Of a stretch of DNA of 64,000 nucleotides, positions 38,063 to 49,189 are shown one piece after another; the first letter of the stretch is position 1; each line of letters begins with the position of its first letter. Below the pieces are notes generated by a model. That model worked only from the letters and a program-made list of their open reading frames with translations. It was not told where the DNA came from and did no database searches. The stretch comes from Collybiopsis luxurians FD-317 M1 (Eukaryota; Basidiomycota; Agaricomycetes; Agaricales; Omphalotaceae). The DNA is taken from positions 302,509-366,508 of the forward strand of contig KN834756.1 of assembly GCA_000827265.1 (NCBI GenBank), given 5' to 3'. A program made the translations under genes and the position numbers.

Positions 38063-39773
38063 GACTGCTACTATTAATCTTACATTCTGTTCAACAAGAA
38101 ACCTCATTAGAGGGTAGACTTTTTTTGGTCCACTTTTGGCTGGTGCACCCACCTTCCATATATATTTTGAGAGAGGGATATAATTTGGTGGGATTACATA
38201 AGGGGATCGGTCCAATATTTTGACAAGGTCGTACTTTCCCACCTCTAAAAATATAAAAGGAAGGTGCATGCTCTCCCTAAAAATGGCATCTGCCTTCCAT
38301 AAGAGACAAAAAAATCTATGCCAAAATTTGCTTCCAGTTTCCCATGGGCTTGGTTACCAGGCTAGTATGTACATCTTGTTGCATTTTATACAGTAGTTAC
38401 CAACTCCTTCAGATGAAAATCTTCATCACGTCATCTACCTACACAAATAGCATGAATCTTTAAGAAAAAGATTGCCAGGTAAAAATGATTATATATGCGG
38501 AATGAAAGTTGTCCAAACCACATCCTGAAGAGCACTTTGAGGGAGATCCCTCAAAGAAAAAAATACCTGAATAATAAGGACAAGTCGAGCACCTATATAA
38601 GACATAACAGCAGACATAAGTAGGATCTGAACCATGACTAAATATTTTCCGGCATGTTTATCTGTCAGAGGATTCCGGCCTAGGTCAATGAACATTATGA
38701 AAATGGGGGAAAATGTTACAATGAGTGATGATATTCTCCATAATAACTGTTCCAGGTCAGTTGGGAAAGTTCCATCCAATACAATGAATGGCGCCAAAAA
38801 TCATTGCAGCCGCAGTCGAAAGACAACTATCCATCAAGAAAAACCGCCACATCTGCAAACTGGTATCACACTCAAAAGACTGTATTCTGTGTGAGGGTCC
38901 TTTAACTGTTTGTGTTGCTTTTTCCAAAAGAAGGAGTGGGGCAAAGACAATATGGGATATAACAAGTAGAACTTGTTTACCGTAGTCGGCTTGCCCAGAA
39001 TTTGATCCCCATCTATCAAGAACACAGAAAAGTGGCCATCGATTGACTGAATTGAAGGATATCCCTGAGGAAAAACGCGAGAGTGTGCTTTGGTGGAACA
39101 GTCCAGAAAGCCATATCCAGGAGGAGTTTCCTGACTTTTCCATCATAGAAACCACATCTTGGAAAATTTTTCTGTAAGAAAACTGATAAAAAACAATTTT
39201 TATCAAAAGTGGCATTGGTTATCCTGGTAAATCATGCAAAGGCTGGTCAGAAGACAGGAGCCCCACAGATTCAAAACCATCGCTGTCTTTAGTTATCTCA
39301 ATATCAGAGGTTTGCTGCACTGCCTGGATGCGAATGTGATAACCCACTTCCAAGGGTTTGTTCCACCAGAAATAATAAATCATGAAATTCAGAGTTGCAA
39401 ATGCAAGTGTCATGATTTCAAGCTCCATCACTGCAAGTCCCCAGGCCCATCTTGCAATGAGCTGAGCAATGAACCAGCTAGTCTGTCCAATGGCAATAAG
39501 TTTGCCAAACCAATCAACATGGCTCTGTTCCTTGATTTTGTGCTCTGGTATATGCCCAATGAAATCCACATGGGCTGCAAATGAACGCTCATCAAAATCA
39601 TGGCTCTTGTTATCGGAATCAGGATTACAAAAGTGCTCCAGGATCTTCTCTGACTTGCAGCTTTCGCATATTTCCACTGGGTGAAATCGCAAGACAGAAA
39701 CAAGATGATCTCCTTGGTACAGTGCAAATCCACCCATCAAAGCAAACATTGCATGAGTAATGGTCCACCTTCG

Positions 39774-40220
39774 AGCCCCTGTGACAGATATTGTGCAAAA
39801 TCTGACTGGTGCTACCAAATGAATGTTTGTGCACAATCCTTTGGTCACACCAGTTGAGGCCACCCTAAAATAGATAAGATCAGATGTAACTACCCTAAAC
39901 CCTAACCTAACCCTAACCCCTAACCTTTTGCGCTTTGCGCGAGCACCTAACCCCTAATCCAGCGCGCCTTCGGCACGAGCCTAACCCCTAACCCTAACCA
40001 TCTAACCACCTAACCACCTACCCAACCCCCCAATAGAGCCATTTGTTGGCAATGTCGCAGACAGTTCCCACATGTTAGGGCCAGCTCTGCTAGCCCTAAC
40101 AGGAATTGCCTGCAACATTGCTTGATCTTAGGGTGGTCACTGGTAGCTACCAAAGGATTGTTCACAATCATTTGTTTGGTAGCACCAAAGATTGTGAACA
40201 ATAATTGTGGCATTGGGTGG
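39774..40220. mobile_element. Non-autonomous inverted-repeat element with telomere-like core
   Basis: A roughly 447-bp insertion interrupts exon 2 of the pseudogene. Paralogues read GGTCCACCCTCGGTGTCTGT without a gap. Here the left side ends GGTCCACCTTCG and the right side resumes ACCCTCGGTGTCTGT, suggesting a short duplicated target (ACCYTCG or slightly longer). The outer 90 or so bases on each side form imperfect inverted repeats sharing, in order, ATTGTKCA, GGTGCTACCAAA, ACAATCCTTTGGT, CCAG and CCACCCTAA. The middle (39891-40027) is CCCTAA-type telomere-like repeat with GC-rich hairpin words. No ORF for a transposase is present. The class is uncertain; borders are good to a few bases. Confidence 0.65.
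39891..40027. repeat. Interstitial telomere-like repeat
   Basis: The stretch holds several CCCTAA and CCCCTAA units (for example CCCTAACCCCTAACC) mixed with CTAACCAC variants. It is interrupted by two hairpin-like GC-rich words, GCGCTTTGCGC and GCGCGCCTTCGGCACG. CCCTAA is the complement of the TTAGGG telomere unit of most filamentous fungi. It lies inside the inverted-repeat element, not at a contig end. Confidence 0.85.
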
Positions 40221-40619
40221 ACCCTCGGTGTCTGTACCCTGGCCATTGAGAGAAGATTTAGACACCAGGATATCAGACTTACTGTTTGAGATTACCCAAG
40301 TGTCAGCCCATTGCCTCGCTGCCCATAGCACCAGAAGTTCTGGTGCCAAAAGACACAGCAACATCAAACTGATTTTTCACCTCAGAACTTTACACCAACT
40401 ATCCTTTGGTCCGGGAATGTTAGGATGAATTGAGACCCAGGTGCATGCAATGAGAACAGCGACACAGTTCCAGATAATTTGAAGCCTAGTCCGACAGTTG
40501 TTAATGTCATTGCATGAATTTCCTGGACTGGTTTCTGCAGGAGAAGGTTTCGAAGCTTGGAGGAGAAAGTCAGTAACTGATGGAAGTGTAGCAGTTTTGG
40601 ATACAGTGAGAGCGGGCAT

Positions 40620-41300
40620 CTTCAAAGTCGCAAGAACTTGAAAAAGATTTGGCAGTTAAATACTCAATGCACAGGTTCGATGGGTTCCCAAGGTGAATAA
40701 TGATTGCAGTGATTTGTTCTGTCATCCTCTGTCGAACAACTATTAAAACCTTCCTACTCACTATATTTGGCCATTGCATTTGATCTGTCTGATCTCTCCA
40801 TATTTTGCTGCTTTCTGGACTCTTGTGTCCTAATCTTGCAATAGTGGGCGGTACTCGCAGATGTCCAGAAGAAGAGAAAATGAAGCACAGAGGCAACATT
40901 GATTGATTATAGTGTCTGATGAGTAGACTCCCCCATAGCAGTACAAACTGCTAGGACTCTGAGCAGAACAAACAGAAAGTCGGTAGTACCTGTGAACTGC
41001 ACTTCAAATGCCAGAACTTCCAATAAAACTCAACACATGAATCACAAAGCTCTACACCTTTATGGCAGGCAGTGGATAATCATATCAAAGGTCTCAACAT
41101 ATAGACAGTTGATCAATTCCACACAGCGTCAGGCAGTTGTCAATTGGGTTCAATTCTTGAACAAGCACTCGAAGGTGTACATATGCATATACCTACAATT
41201 TGCAATAATGTATACAACATCAGTGAACGTGTCTTGATGGCTCATTGCTTCCAGCCCAGAAACACAAGGTAAAAGAAAAGAAACCAGCGCACAATTCACC
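40620..41300. other. Spacer upstream of pseudogene B
   Basis: No gene is seen. It is the 5' flank of a decayed membrane-protein copy. It shares blocks with the flanks of copies C and E (for example GGTGTACATATGCATATACCTACAATT near 41173, also near 47515 and in diverged form near 56007). Confidence 0.5.
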
Positions 41301-41329
41301 CCACTCCATTGTTCCCCATCCATGCCCCT

Positions 41330-42710
41330 TTCGAAGCCTGTCACATCAAGGATCGGGGAATCGAACACATGGGATCTGCGCTTGAGCACATCATACTTTC
41401 TCGGAAACATCTTCCACCCTGCTCGAATCATCTTCTTGTCCCAAACAGACAACACCCCATCTAACCCTTTACAATGTCCCTCCTCAAATCGTTCGAATAT
41501 TTTGCTTCACTGTCCTTTGCACCCACTCTTACCCTCATGCTTGCTGGAGGAGAAGGAACTGCCACCAAGAAGGCCATAGGCATGAATGATGAAGGGAGTT
41601 CAAGGGTGAGTCGTTTGCGAACTCCAGTATTCGATTCTGATCTCGATTCCTAGTTGCCCCAGCCACCGTTCCTATCACCTCCTCTGACCTCAAACCCTCC
41701 TAACCCTCCTCCTGAATCTTCCTCTCAAATCCCCTTACCCTCTCGCTATCAAGCGTGAATCTCTCCTCCACCTTCTCTGGATACTTGACCTCCCTGACCA
41801 AGCAAGCACCAACCATGTACTGGCGACGTCAAAAACAATGAACAGCGTAATAGCGAGGATGACGCTGCTCAAGGCTAGGGAAGTATTTTACAAATACAGT
41901 ATGTAACAGTAGAGAAAGGGGACGTGTTGGGTTTGAGGGAAGGCGGGATGGATGTATGACTATGACATTATTGATACTGCAGGGCAGATGCAATTGAGTT
42001 TGAGTAGAGGTTGTTGTACCATTGACACTGGGGTGAGTCAGAAGCGATTGAGTTTGGGTAGGCGTAGTTGTGCCATTGACGGTGTCGACATGAACTGGAA
42101 GGACAACCAATAACTGTGCCTTCCTCTGTCTCATGTACAGCTAGAGAATGTACGTGAGTGGGGGAGGTGAGGGAACCAGTTCGGTGTAGGATGACGCAAA
42201 CACCGGAAAAGAGGGGATTTTGCAAAGTGGAGATATCATTGTACGAGTTTCATTTCCAGCTTCCAACAGGCAACAATAGATGGGTCTGCAGTCTGACAAG
42301 GGAGTCGAGGGGTAAGATTCAACTTTCCATATCTGGCTGATTCCATGACTTGGACTGCAGCGCCAAGCCTGGCCCTCAGTGTCAGACACACCTGGCTTAA
42401 GGTAGTATCCTGCACAAACAGTCCCAGCGTCCCCGATCTTCTGCGAGTCCAATGAAATTCTCTCTTTGCTCTCGCATGTGGACCAGTTTCTTATGCAGAC
42501 CTTCCATTCCTCATGGTCTGGGAATTCCTCGAAGCGAAGGACTTTGCATTGACAAAAGTAGGAATCAGCTGATTAGAATAGTCGAGAGTTGGCAGGAAGG
42601 GGCCTGGGAATTCAGAGAACGAGAGGAATCGAGGAGAATGTTTCTGAGAGCCGGTCATCCCATTTATTGGGGAGTGTAACAGATGGTATCAATAGTTCGT
42701 CTTGATACCT
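41330..42710 (-). pseudogene. Flavin monooxygenase-like pseudogene (array copy b)
   Basis: Minus-strand pieces in order: near 42460-42700 the N-terminal middle exon (homologous to 36600-36925); near 42140-42260 a NETRTMISPLCK / SSYTELVPSPP block; then VHVDTVNGTTTPTQTQ near 42060-42080; then the C-terminal WDKKMIRAGWKMFPRKYDVL near 41390-41440. These correspond to the better copy at 59.5-60.6 kb. Frameshifts and stops separate the blocks. It lies upstream of membrane copy B in the same orientation. Confidence 0.6.
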
Positions 42711-42874
42711 AATTGAAGCATGCTCGATATTTTTCAGAGCAACAAGGAAACAAGTGGCAACTTACCTTACGTCGCCAACATAATCTAGATAGCACTACAC
42801 GACATGAATCAATTTTTGATTCACTGTTGCCTTTACTTCAGTATTTCTTGCCCATATCTCGAGTATTCAGAAAT

Positions 42875-44835
42875 GAAGCTATTGCCATTGTTCATCACAC
42901 CAGTGAAGAAAGTTGAGAGCAGGTAAGTGGGCCCTCTGAGGTAACGAATGTGGTAGGTAGGGCTGCAGGTAAGCGTTGTACTAAACGCTATCCGCCCAAT
43001 AAAATTTCTGGGAATGTGACCTGATCATGCAATGTTCCCATGGTGTAAGCGGGCGCTTTGCGCATCTATTTTCATCACCTAAGGCCCAAGTTCATCGTTC
43101 GCAGTGCACTGCAGACTCAGGAATGAACCATTAATCAAAACTCAGTATATACAATGTTTAAATAATAGAGGTCCATTGTTTGTCTAGACAAAAGAAATTT
43201 TCACTGTTGCTTATTTGTATTTGTGTGAACTACACGCCTATCGGGCATTTGTATCTGTACAGCTGGGCGTTTATGTATGGAGTGTACATACCCTATGCCT
43301 GTATGCTATATTCACAACCTTATGGATGCTAGCTAATTACAATATTGACCCAGTGTATGGGATGCTGGAGTGACGAGCGTCGGGGTAAGTAAGAGTTGAG
43401 AAATGCTATGAATTTACTAATATGGCATGTTCATCTGATGACCGGGGAACTCGGTCATCGACTGGTCATCCTAAAGTCCTTGCGTACCCCACCAGTATGG
43501 GTACGAAGCAATGAAAATTTAGCACATTGATCGGTCCTTGCTGCAAGCCAGCAAGTATATGACAGCTGGCTTTAGGAAGTCATAGCGGTTACTGAGGGAG
43601 GCATTGAAAAAAGTGCCGGGGTATCATCACACAAACACAAATAAACGGCGGTGAAAATTTCTGAAGGGGAGCAGAATTTCGCAGACGGCTGTACTCAAAT
43701 TTTGACTAGCCTGAGTCTGCAGTGCACTGCAAACGATGAACTTGGGCCTTGGGTGACGAAAATAGACGCGCAGAGCGCCCGCTTACGCCATGGGAACATT
43801 GCGTGATCAGGCCACGTTCCCGGAAATTTTATTGGGCGGATAGCGTTTAGTAAGCGTTGTATGATGTAGGCAGCGACGGCGTATCTCCATCATGTGACTC
43901 GGACCGATTCGGACGGAACGCGTCGCGTGTGTGTTTCGTTCGCATATCTCTCAAATTCATTCTCCAATCTTCGTGAGGCCTCCTCCACTTCCCAACGCTT
44001 TCGGAGCCCAAGAATGGAACGCGTCCCAGATGTCCCGGTGGAGCCGCAGCGCGTTTCCGACAGAACACTAACAAGGTTTCCAACGCTCTCCGTCTGTCTA
44101 TAGGCATGCCTGTTATCGAGGCTCATGGTCACGGTTTCGATCGACATCGTCTTCATCATCATCACGACGGGGAACCAGAGGGCATGGGAGGTCACCCTAA
44201 CTTCCATGACTACGATGATGAGGTTGAGAAGGGGAAGAGAGAGCAGATGGAAAGGGTCATGTCCATCACCTTCAAGTTCCCTGCCTCATTACCACTGTGA
44301 CGAACCTTCGTTCCTTCCCCCTCCTCCTCACCACATGCACGGGCCCCTACATCGCAAGATGCATTTCACGGAAGATGACAATGAAGAACCTCCGTTCCCT
44401 TGTCCTCATCCCCACCACCACCATTACGGTCACCATAAACTCCATCAACTAGGCCCCTTCCACCTCCACCTCCACCCTCCTTGGCACCTCCATTTTGTCC
44501 TTCACGTACTTGGGCCTTAGGGAAGTCGTGCCGCTATGCACCCGCCCTGCCGATATCTTCATCGTCGGTGAGTTTTTCGCATTTGCACAAGTTCGACCAC
44601 ACAGAAAACTAACAAATGTCCTGTCCCTTTCCGTCTCGGATAGGCTGCAGTCTTTTTAGCTTATTCAGGATGCTCCGGGTACTCGTCGCTATTTCTTACA
44701 GCGCCATCAAAGGTTCTACTAGCTCGGATGATGAGGTCCAAAGCCATGTCGTTCTCGGAGCTCCTGCACCCATCTTTGTTGCTCCGCCCGTTTATATTGC
44801 CGACGAGAAGAACATTTCCTTTCGGAATCGATTAG
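42875..44835 (+). pseudogene. His/Pro-rich membrane protein, broken copy 3
   Basis: The 5' piece at 42875-42980 (ATGAAGCTATTGCCATTGTT and following) is separated from the rest by the transposon at 42981-43850. The body at 43930-44835 keeps the conserved CLSIGMPV-like block, the His runs and the tail (GAPAPIFVAPPVYIADEKN). It has a frameshift around 44295 (CCACTGTGACGAACC) and a TAG directly after LHVLGP near 44518, before the membrane helix. The final stop is lost as well, since the frame runs past the usual end. Confidence 0.78.
42981..43850. mobile_element. Non-autonomous TIR transposon (Mutator-like by target duplication)
   Basis: The element is 870 bp. Its terminal inverted repeats are 141 bp (42981-43121 and 43710-43850), starting CTAAACGCTATCCGCCCAAT. 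It is flanked by an exact 11-bp duplication TAAGCGTTGTA (42970-42980 and 43851-43861). A second, inner pair of arms (about 43193-43227 and 43628-43663) also pairs as inverted repeats. Target duplications of 9-11 bp with long arms fit Mutator-like elements. No transposase ORF is present. The two outer arms differ almost only by transitions, mostly at CpG sites. Confidence 0.85.
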
Positions 44836-45131
44836 TTCTCGAAGGGAGCCGATTTCAGAACTTGAGTAACCAACTCGATCGTGGCATGATTGCCACTTTC
44901 AATCTTACATTTGTTTCCTACATTGATTTCTACGATTCTTACCTACTACTTATTAAGTGCAGTGCCACCCAGGTGCGACCACGCACCAGCCGGTTTTACT
45001 TCTACCTTTTTATCCGAATGCAAGGCAGTTTCCGTGGGTTTAATTCACATGGTATATCGCATTATGAAAATCTTCTTTACGTCTACCTACACATGTCCAC
45101 CAATGGCACGTTTCGAAGAAAATAAATATAG

Positions 45132-46926
45132 TCATATATGTGGAATGAAATTTGTCCAAGCAACATCCTGAAGAGCACTATGAGGCAGATCCCTCAAGGC
45201 AAAGAATGCTTGGACAATAAGATCAAGTCGAGCACCTGTATACAATATAACACCACCCAAAAGCAAGCCAGAATACAAAGAGACAACTCCAATGCCCAAT
45301 ACTTTTAAGAGTTTATATGAATCTTCCTTGTGCTCTATGGAATCAGTCATTTTGTCTACCCAGGGGAAAAAAAAAAAACTGAAAGGGACAAAGATTATAA
45401 TCGCTGATGAGATCCTCCATAATGACCGCTCCAACTCAGTTGGGAAGATAAAATTCCATGCGGCACAATGGATTACACCAAAAATCAGTGCGGCCCCTGG
45501 TGGAAGGATAAATCTAGTCATCGAAAAAAAGCTGACCAGCAAGTGTGGATCATATTCAAAGGATAGTATCTTGTGAGGGGGTCCTTCTTCTGTGCCTACT
45601 GCATTCCGCAAAATGAGAATTGGGCTGCCTATGGTGCAGAAAAAAGCCCCGAAAAGCCATTTAGTCCTACCACCTCGCTGAAAACCTGCTTCCGACATAG
45701 ATTTATCAGCCCATCTATCAAGCTTGCCCAGGACATTACAAAGATATTTGCAAATCAGTTTTCCACATGAAATAGGCCATTGAATGATTGAGTGGAGAGA
45801 GGTCTTTGGTGAGACTTGATTTTTCTGGAACAATTGGGTAAGCCATGTTCTCAAGGAACTGCCTGCAATTCCTATTGTAGAAACCACATGGTAAAAGAGG
45901 TCTTTAAATGGGGAGTCGTCTAGAGTGAGACCAATCTTAAGCAAGATTGGCATTGATTGTTCTTGCAGGTTCTGTGGAGGCTGCTCCGAAGATAGTAAGG
46001 GCACCTGAAATTCAGCACTATCTCCATCTTCCACCACTTCGGTATCAAAGGTTTGTCGCACTGTCTGGATATGGATGTGAGAGCCCACTTCCAAGGGCTT
46101 GTCCCACCAGAAATAATATATGATGAAATTCATAGTCGCAAAGGCAACTGTCATGATTTCAAGCTCCGTCACTGCTAGTCCCTGGGCCCATCTTGCAATG
46201 AGCTGAGCAATGAACCAGCTAGTCTGTCCGATGGCAATAAGCTTGCCGAACCAGTCAACACGGCTACGTTCTTTGATTTCATGCTCTGGTATATGCCCAA
46301 TAAAATCCACGTGAGCCGCAAATGAACGCTTGTCAAAATCATTGCTCTCGTTATTGGAATCAGGATTACGAAAGTGTTCCAGGATCTTCTTTGATTCGCG
46401 GCTTCTGCGTATTTCCACTGGGCGAAATCGCAAGACAGAAATCAGATGGTCTCCTTGGTACAGGGCAAATCCACCCATCAAAGCAAACATTGCATGAGTA
46501 ACGGTCCACCCTCGGTGTCTGTACCCTAGCAATTGAGGTTCGAGAAGAACATCAGACTTTCGCTTTAGACACCAAGTTATTAGACTTACTGTTCCAAAGC
46601 AGCCAAGCTTCAACCCATTGCCTCACTGCCCACATCACCAGAAGTTCTGGCGCCAAAAGACAGAGCAACATCAAACCGATTTTTCGTCTCAGAACTTTCC
46701 ACCAATTGTCCTTCGGAGAGGGAATGTTTGGATGAATCGAGGCCCATGTGCATGCGACGAGAACAGCGACACAGCTCCAGATAATCTGAAGCCTAGTCCG
46801 ACAATTGTTAATGTCGTTGCACGAATTTCCCGGATCGGGATCTGCAGGAGTAGCTGTCGGAGCTCGGAGGAGGAAATTAGTAACCAATGGAAGGGTAGCG
46901 GTATTGGATGTAGAGAGAGCGGGCAT
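45132..46926 (-). CDS. Multi-pass membrane protein, array copy C
   Basis: Two exons (46926-46590 and 46525-45132) give 576 aa with no break. All family landmarks are present: SCNDINNCRTRLQIIWSC, IHPNIPSP, GLMLLCLLAPELLVMWA, VDWFGKLIAIGQTSWFIAQL, EGPPHKILSFEYD, FGVIHCAAWNFIFPTELERS and LRDLPHSALQDVAWTNFIPH. The loop before the last helices is longer than in A. A run of A near 45363 codes for a Phe-rich helix (FVPFSFFFFPW), a likely slippage spot. The start ATG gives MPALSTSN, shared in form with copies A, B and E. It converges with the broken His-rich copy 3. Confidence 0.82.
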
Positions 46927-47639
46927 CTGAAGGTCAAAGCTATGGAAAAAGAACTCGTTGCAGTTTAAATGCTGGAGTTCAATACCACGCGCACAACATG
47001 AATTGAGGGCGAACAAGAATCGTAATAACTTATTCGGTAGAAATAGTTGTTGGAGTTTCCTTCCTTGCTGCACCCCGTCGGTTCGTTTAGGGACCCTGCT
47101 GTGCACCTGGCTATCTACCCCGTATTGTGAGGCTATTCGCAGACGCTGCACGAAACATGCGGAAGACAGGACAATGAAGCTTTGAGGCCATATTGATGAT
47201 CGATGTGCGTAATGAGTCTTAGAATCGACTCCGCCACGGCAGTACAAACAGGAGGATCCTGAGCAGAACAGCCTGAGGCAGAAATCCCCCAGTACGTTCG
47301 TCACCGTTTCTTGCACGCTGCAAGTCAAATAATCAGATTCGGAGCTTCTACTAAAGCACAGCACCGGCATTTGAAGTTCAACACCTTTATGGCACGCGGG
47401 GGATAACGATATTAAAGACTTCGAGGCAACCTCGAGATATAGGGGAGTTGATCGATTACACACAACGTCCGGCAGTCGTCAATTGGGTTCATTTCTTGAA
47501 CAAGCAATCAAAGGTGTACATATGCATATACCTACAATTCGCAATACTGTATACAACATCAGTAAACTTGTCTTAATGGTTCGTTGATTTCAGCACAGAA
47601 ACACAACGTAAAAAAAGAAACCAGCGCACAGTTCACCCC
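46927..47639. other. Spacer upstream of membrane-protein copy C
   Basis: This is the 5' flank of copy C. A long open frame continues upstream of the chosen ATG (to 47463), but the other paralogues do not conserve it and it lacks family features. I treat it as chance. Flank words are shared with other copies (GGTACAGAC-like, CATATGCATATACCTACAATTCG). Confidence 0.5.
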
Positions 47640-49040
47640 ACTCCCTCGTTCCCCATCCACGCCCCTTTCGAAACCCGCCACATCAAGGATCGGGAAATCG
47701 AACACATTGCATCTGCGCCAACTTGAGCACATCATACTTGGTTGGAAACATCTTCCACCCTGCTCCCTGCTCAAGTCATCTCCTTGTCCCAAACGGACAA
47801 CACCCATCTAACCGTTCACAATGTCCCTCCTCAAATCGCTCAAATATTTTGCTTCGCCGCCCTTTACACCCACTCTTACCTTCATGCTTGTTGTTGTTGG
47901 AGGAGCCGCCACCAAGAAGGCCGTAGGCATGAACGACGAAGGGAGTTCAGGGGCGAGTCGTTTGCGAACTCCAGCAGCTTGCGAATTCGATCCCAATTCC
48001 GGTTCGTAATTGCACAGCCACTGCGGCCATCCTCAAGCTCTCCTGAACCTTCTCCTCAATCATCCTCTCAACCTCCCTTGACCTCTCCCTATTGGACGCC
48101 AATCTCTCCTCCATCTTCTGTAGATGACCTCCCCCGACCAAGCGAGTGCCAACCATGTACTGGCCACATCAGAAACAATGCGCGGCGTATCAGCGAGGAT
48201 GGCGCACTTGTCGCTGCAAGTATCGCGCCGATAAAGGCCAAGGAAGGGTTATACGAAAACAGGAAGTGGCGGTAGAGGAAGGGGACGCGCCAAGTTTGAG
48301 AGACGTCAGGGCTGGTACATGAAATCATCGAGACTACGGTGCTTTCGGGTGTATGAGATTGAGGCGGGGAGGCGACGTTGTACCATTGTCGTTGACGTCG
48401 ACATGAACCGGAAAGACATGAATAAATTCAAGGCGTGGACAGGATCCTGTACGTAGTATCACCGAATTGATCTCCTCAATTTCTGTCCCGTCATGTAGCA
48501 AAGCGGTTACTTTTTCATTGACTGCGCCTTCGTCCATCTAATGAGCAGGTTGGAGAATTTATTGTTCGATTGGCCTGACGGCGGAGGTAAGACTGGGGCT
48601 GGTTGAGTGGAAATATCGTTGGACGAGGTTGTGATTCCAATGATAATGGCTCTCTACATGAAACAATAGATGAGTTTGCAGTCTACCAAGTGAATCGAGG
48701 AGGCCCATACCACTCGGACTGCAGCGCCAAGCCTGATCTTCGGTGTCGGACCAAGTTGGCTTATCATAGTATTTGCACAAACAGCCACAGCATATGGTCT
48801 GGGAATTCCTCGACACGCAGGACTTCGGTACTCAGTCCCTTGGCGATACAGGGCTTTGCAAAGTTACGCAGGTGCTGCTTAGTTCCGACATGAGTGAAAA
48901 ATAGCTGACTAGGATGGTCGGCAGTTGGCGAGCAGGGGGAATGAGAGGAATCGAGGGAGAACGTCTTCGAGAGACGGTCGTCCCGTTTATTGTGGACGTC
49001 GCGGATGGCATAAATGGTTCATCTTGATACCTAAAAGAAG
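47640..49040 (-). pseudogene. Flavin monooxygenase-like pseudogene (array copy c)
   Basis: Minus-strand pieces in order: a middle exon near 48790-49040 (EFPDHMLW-like block); NEKVTALLHDGTEIEEINSV at about 48450-48520; the VHVDVND block near 48390; NPSLAFIGAILAATS near 48200-48260; then LAPELPSSFMPTAFL near 47920-47970. DGTEI..I..VIL followed by an aromatic/Gly region is the second nucleotide-binding segment of flavin monooxygenases. Stops and frameshifts lie between blocks. Confidence 0.62.
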
Positions 49041-49189
49041 CATGCTCGATATTTTCGGAACAACCAGGAAATGAATGACAATTTACCATACGTCGCCAAC
49101 ATCATCTAGATCTCTTCACTGCACGACGAGAATCTATTTTTCAATTTACTCTCGCCTTTACTTTGGTATTTCTTGCCCATATCCCGAGT

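Larger units (their letters stand above)
38489..40619 (-). pseudogene. Multi-pass membrane protein, array copy B (pseudogene)
   Basis: Exon 1 (from 40619) keeps CNDINNCRTRLQIIWNC but has TGA in place of the arginine codon of KVLRRKIGL near 40377. Exon 2 is interrupted near its 5' end by the inverted-repeat insertion at about 39774-40220. It has a TAA at the PG-PMPLLIK junction near 39217. It also has a small deletion in FGAIHCIGWNF near 38770, which shifts the frame. The last part keeps LRDLPQSALQDVVWTTFIPH. The several independent breaks make this a clear pseudogene. Confidence 0.88.

Noticed and set aside
39891..40027. Chromosome end (telomere)
   Set aside because: Unique gene sequence continues on both sides and the repeats sit inside a short insertion, so this is an internal site.
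46927..47463. N-terminal extension of membrane-protein copy C
   Set aside because: The open frame upstream of MPALSTSN is not shared by the other six copies and has low-quality composition.
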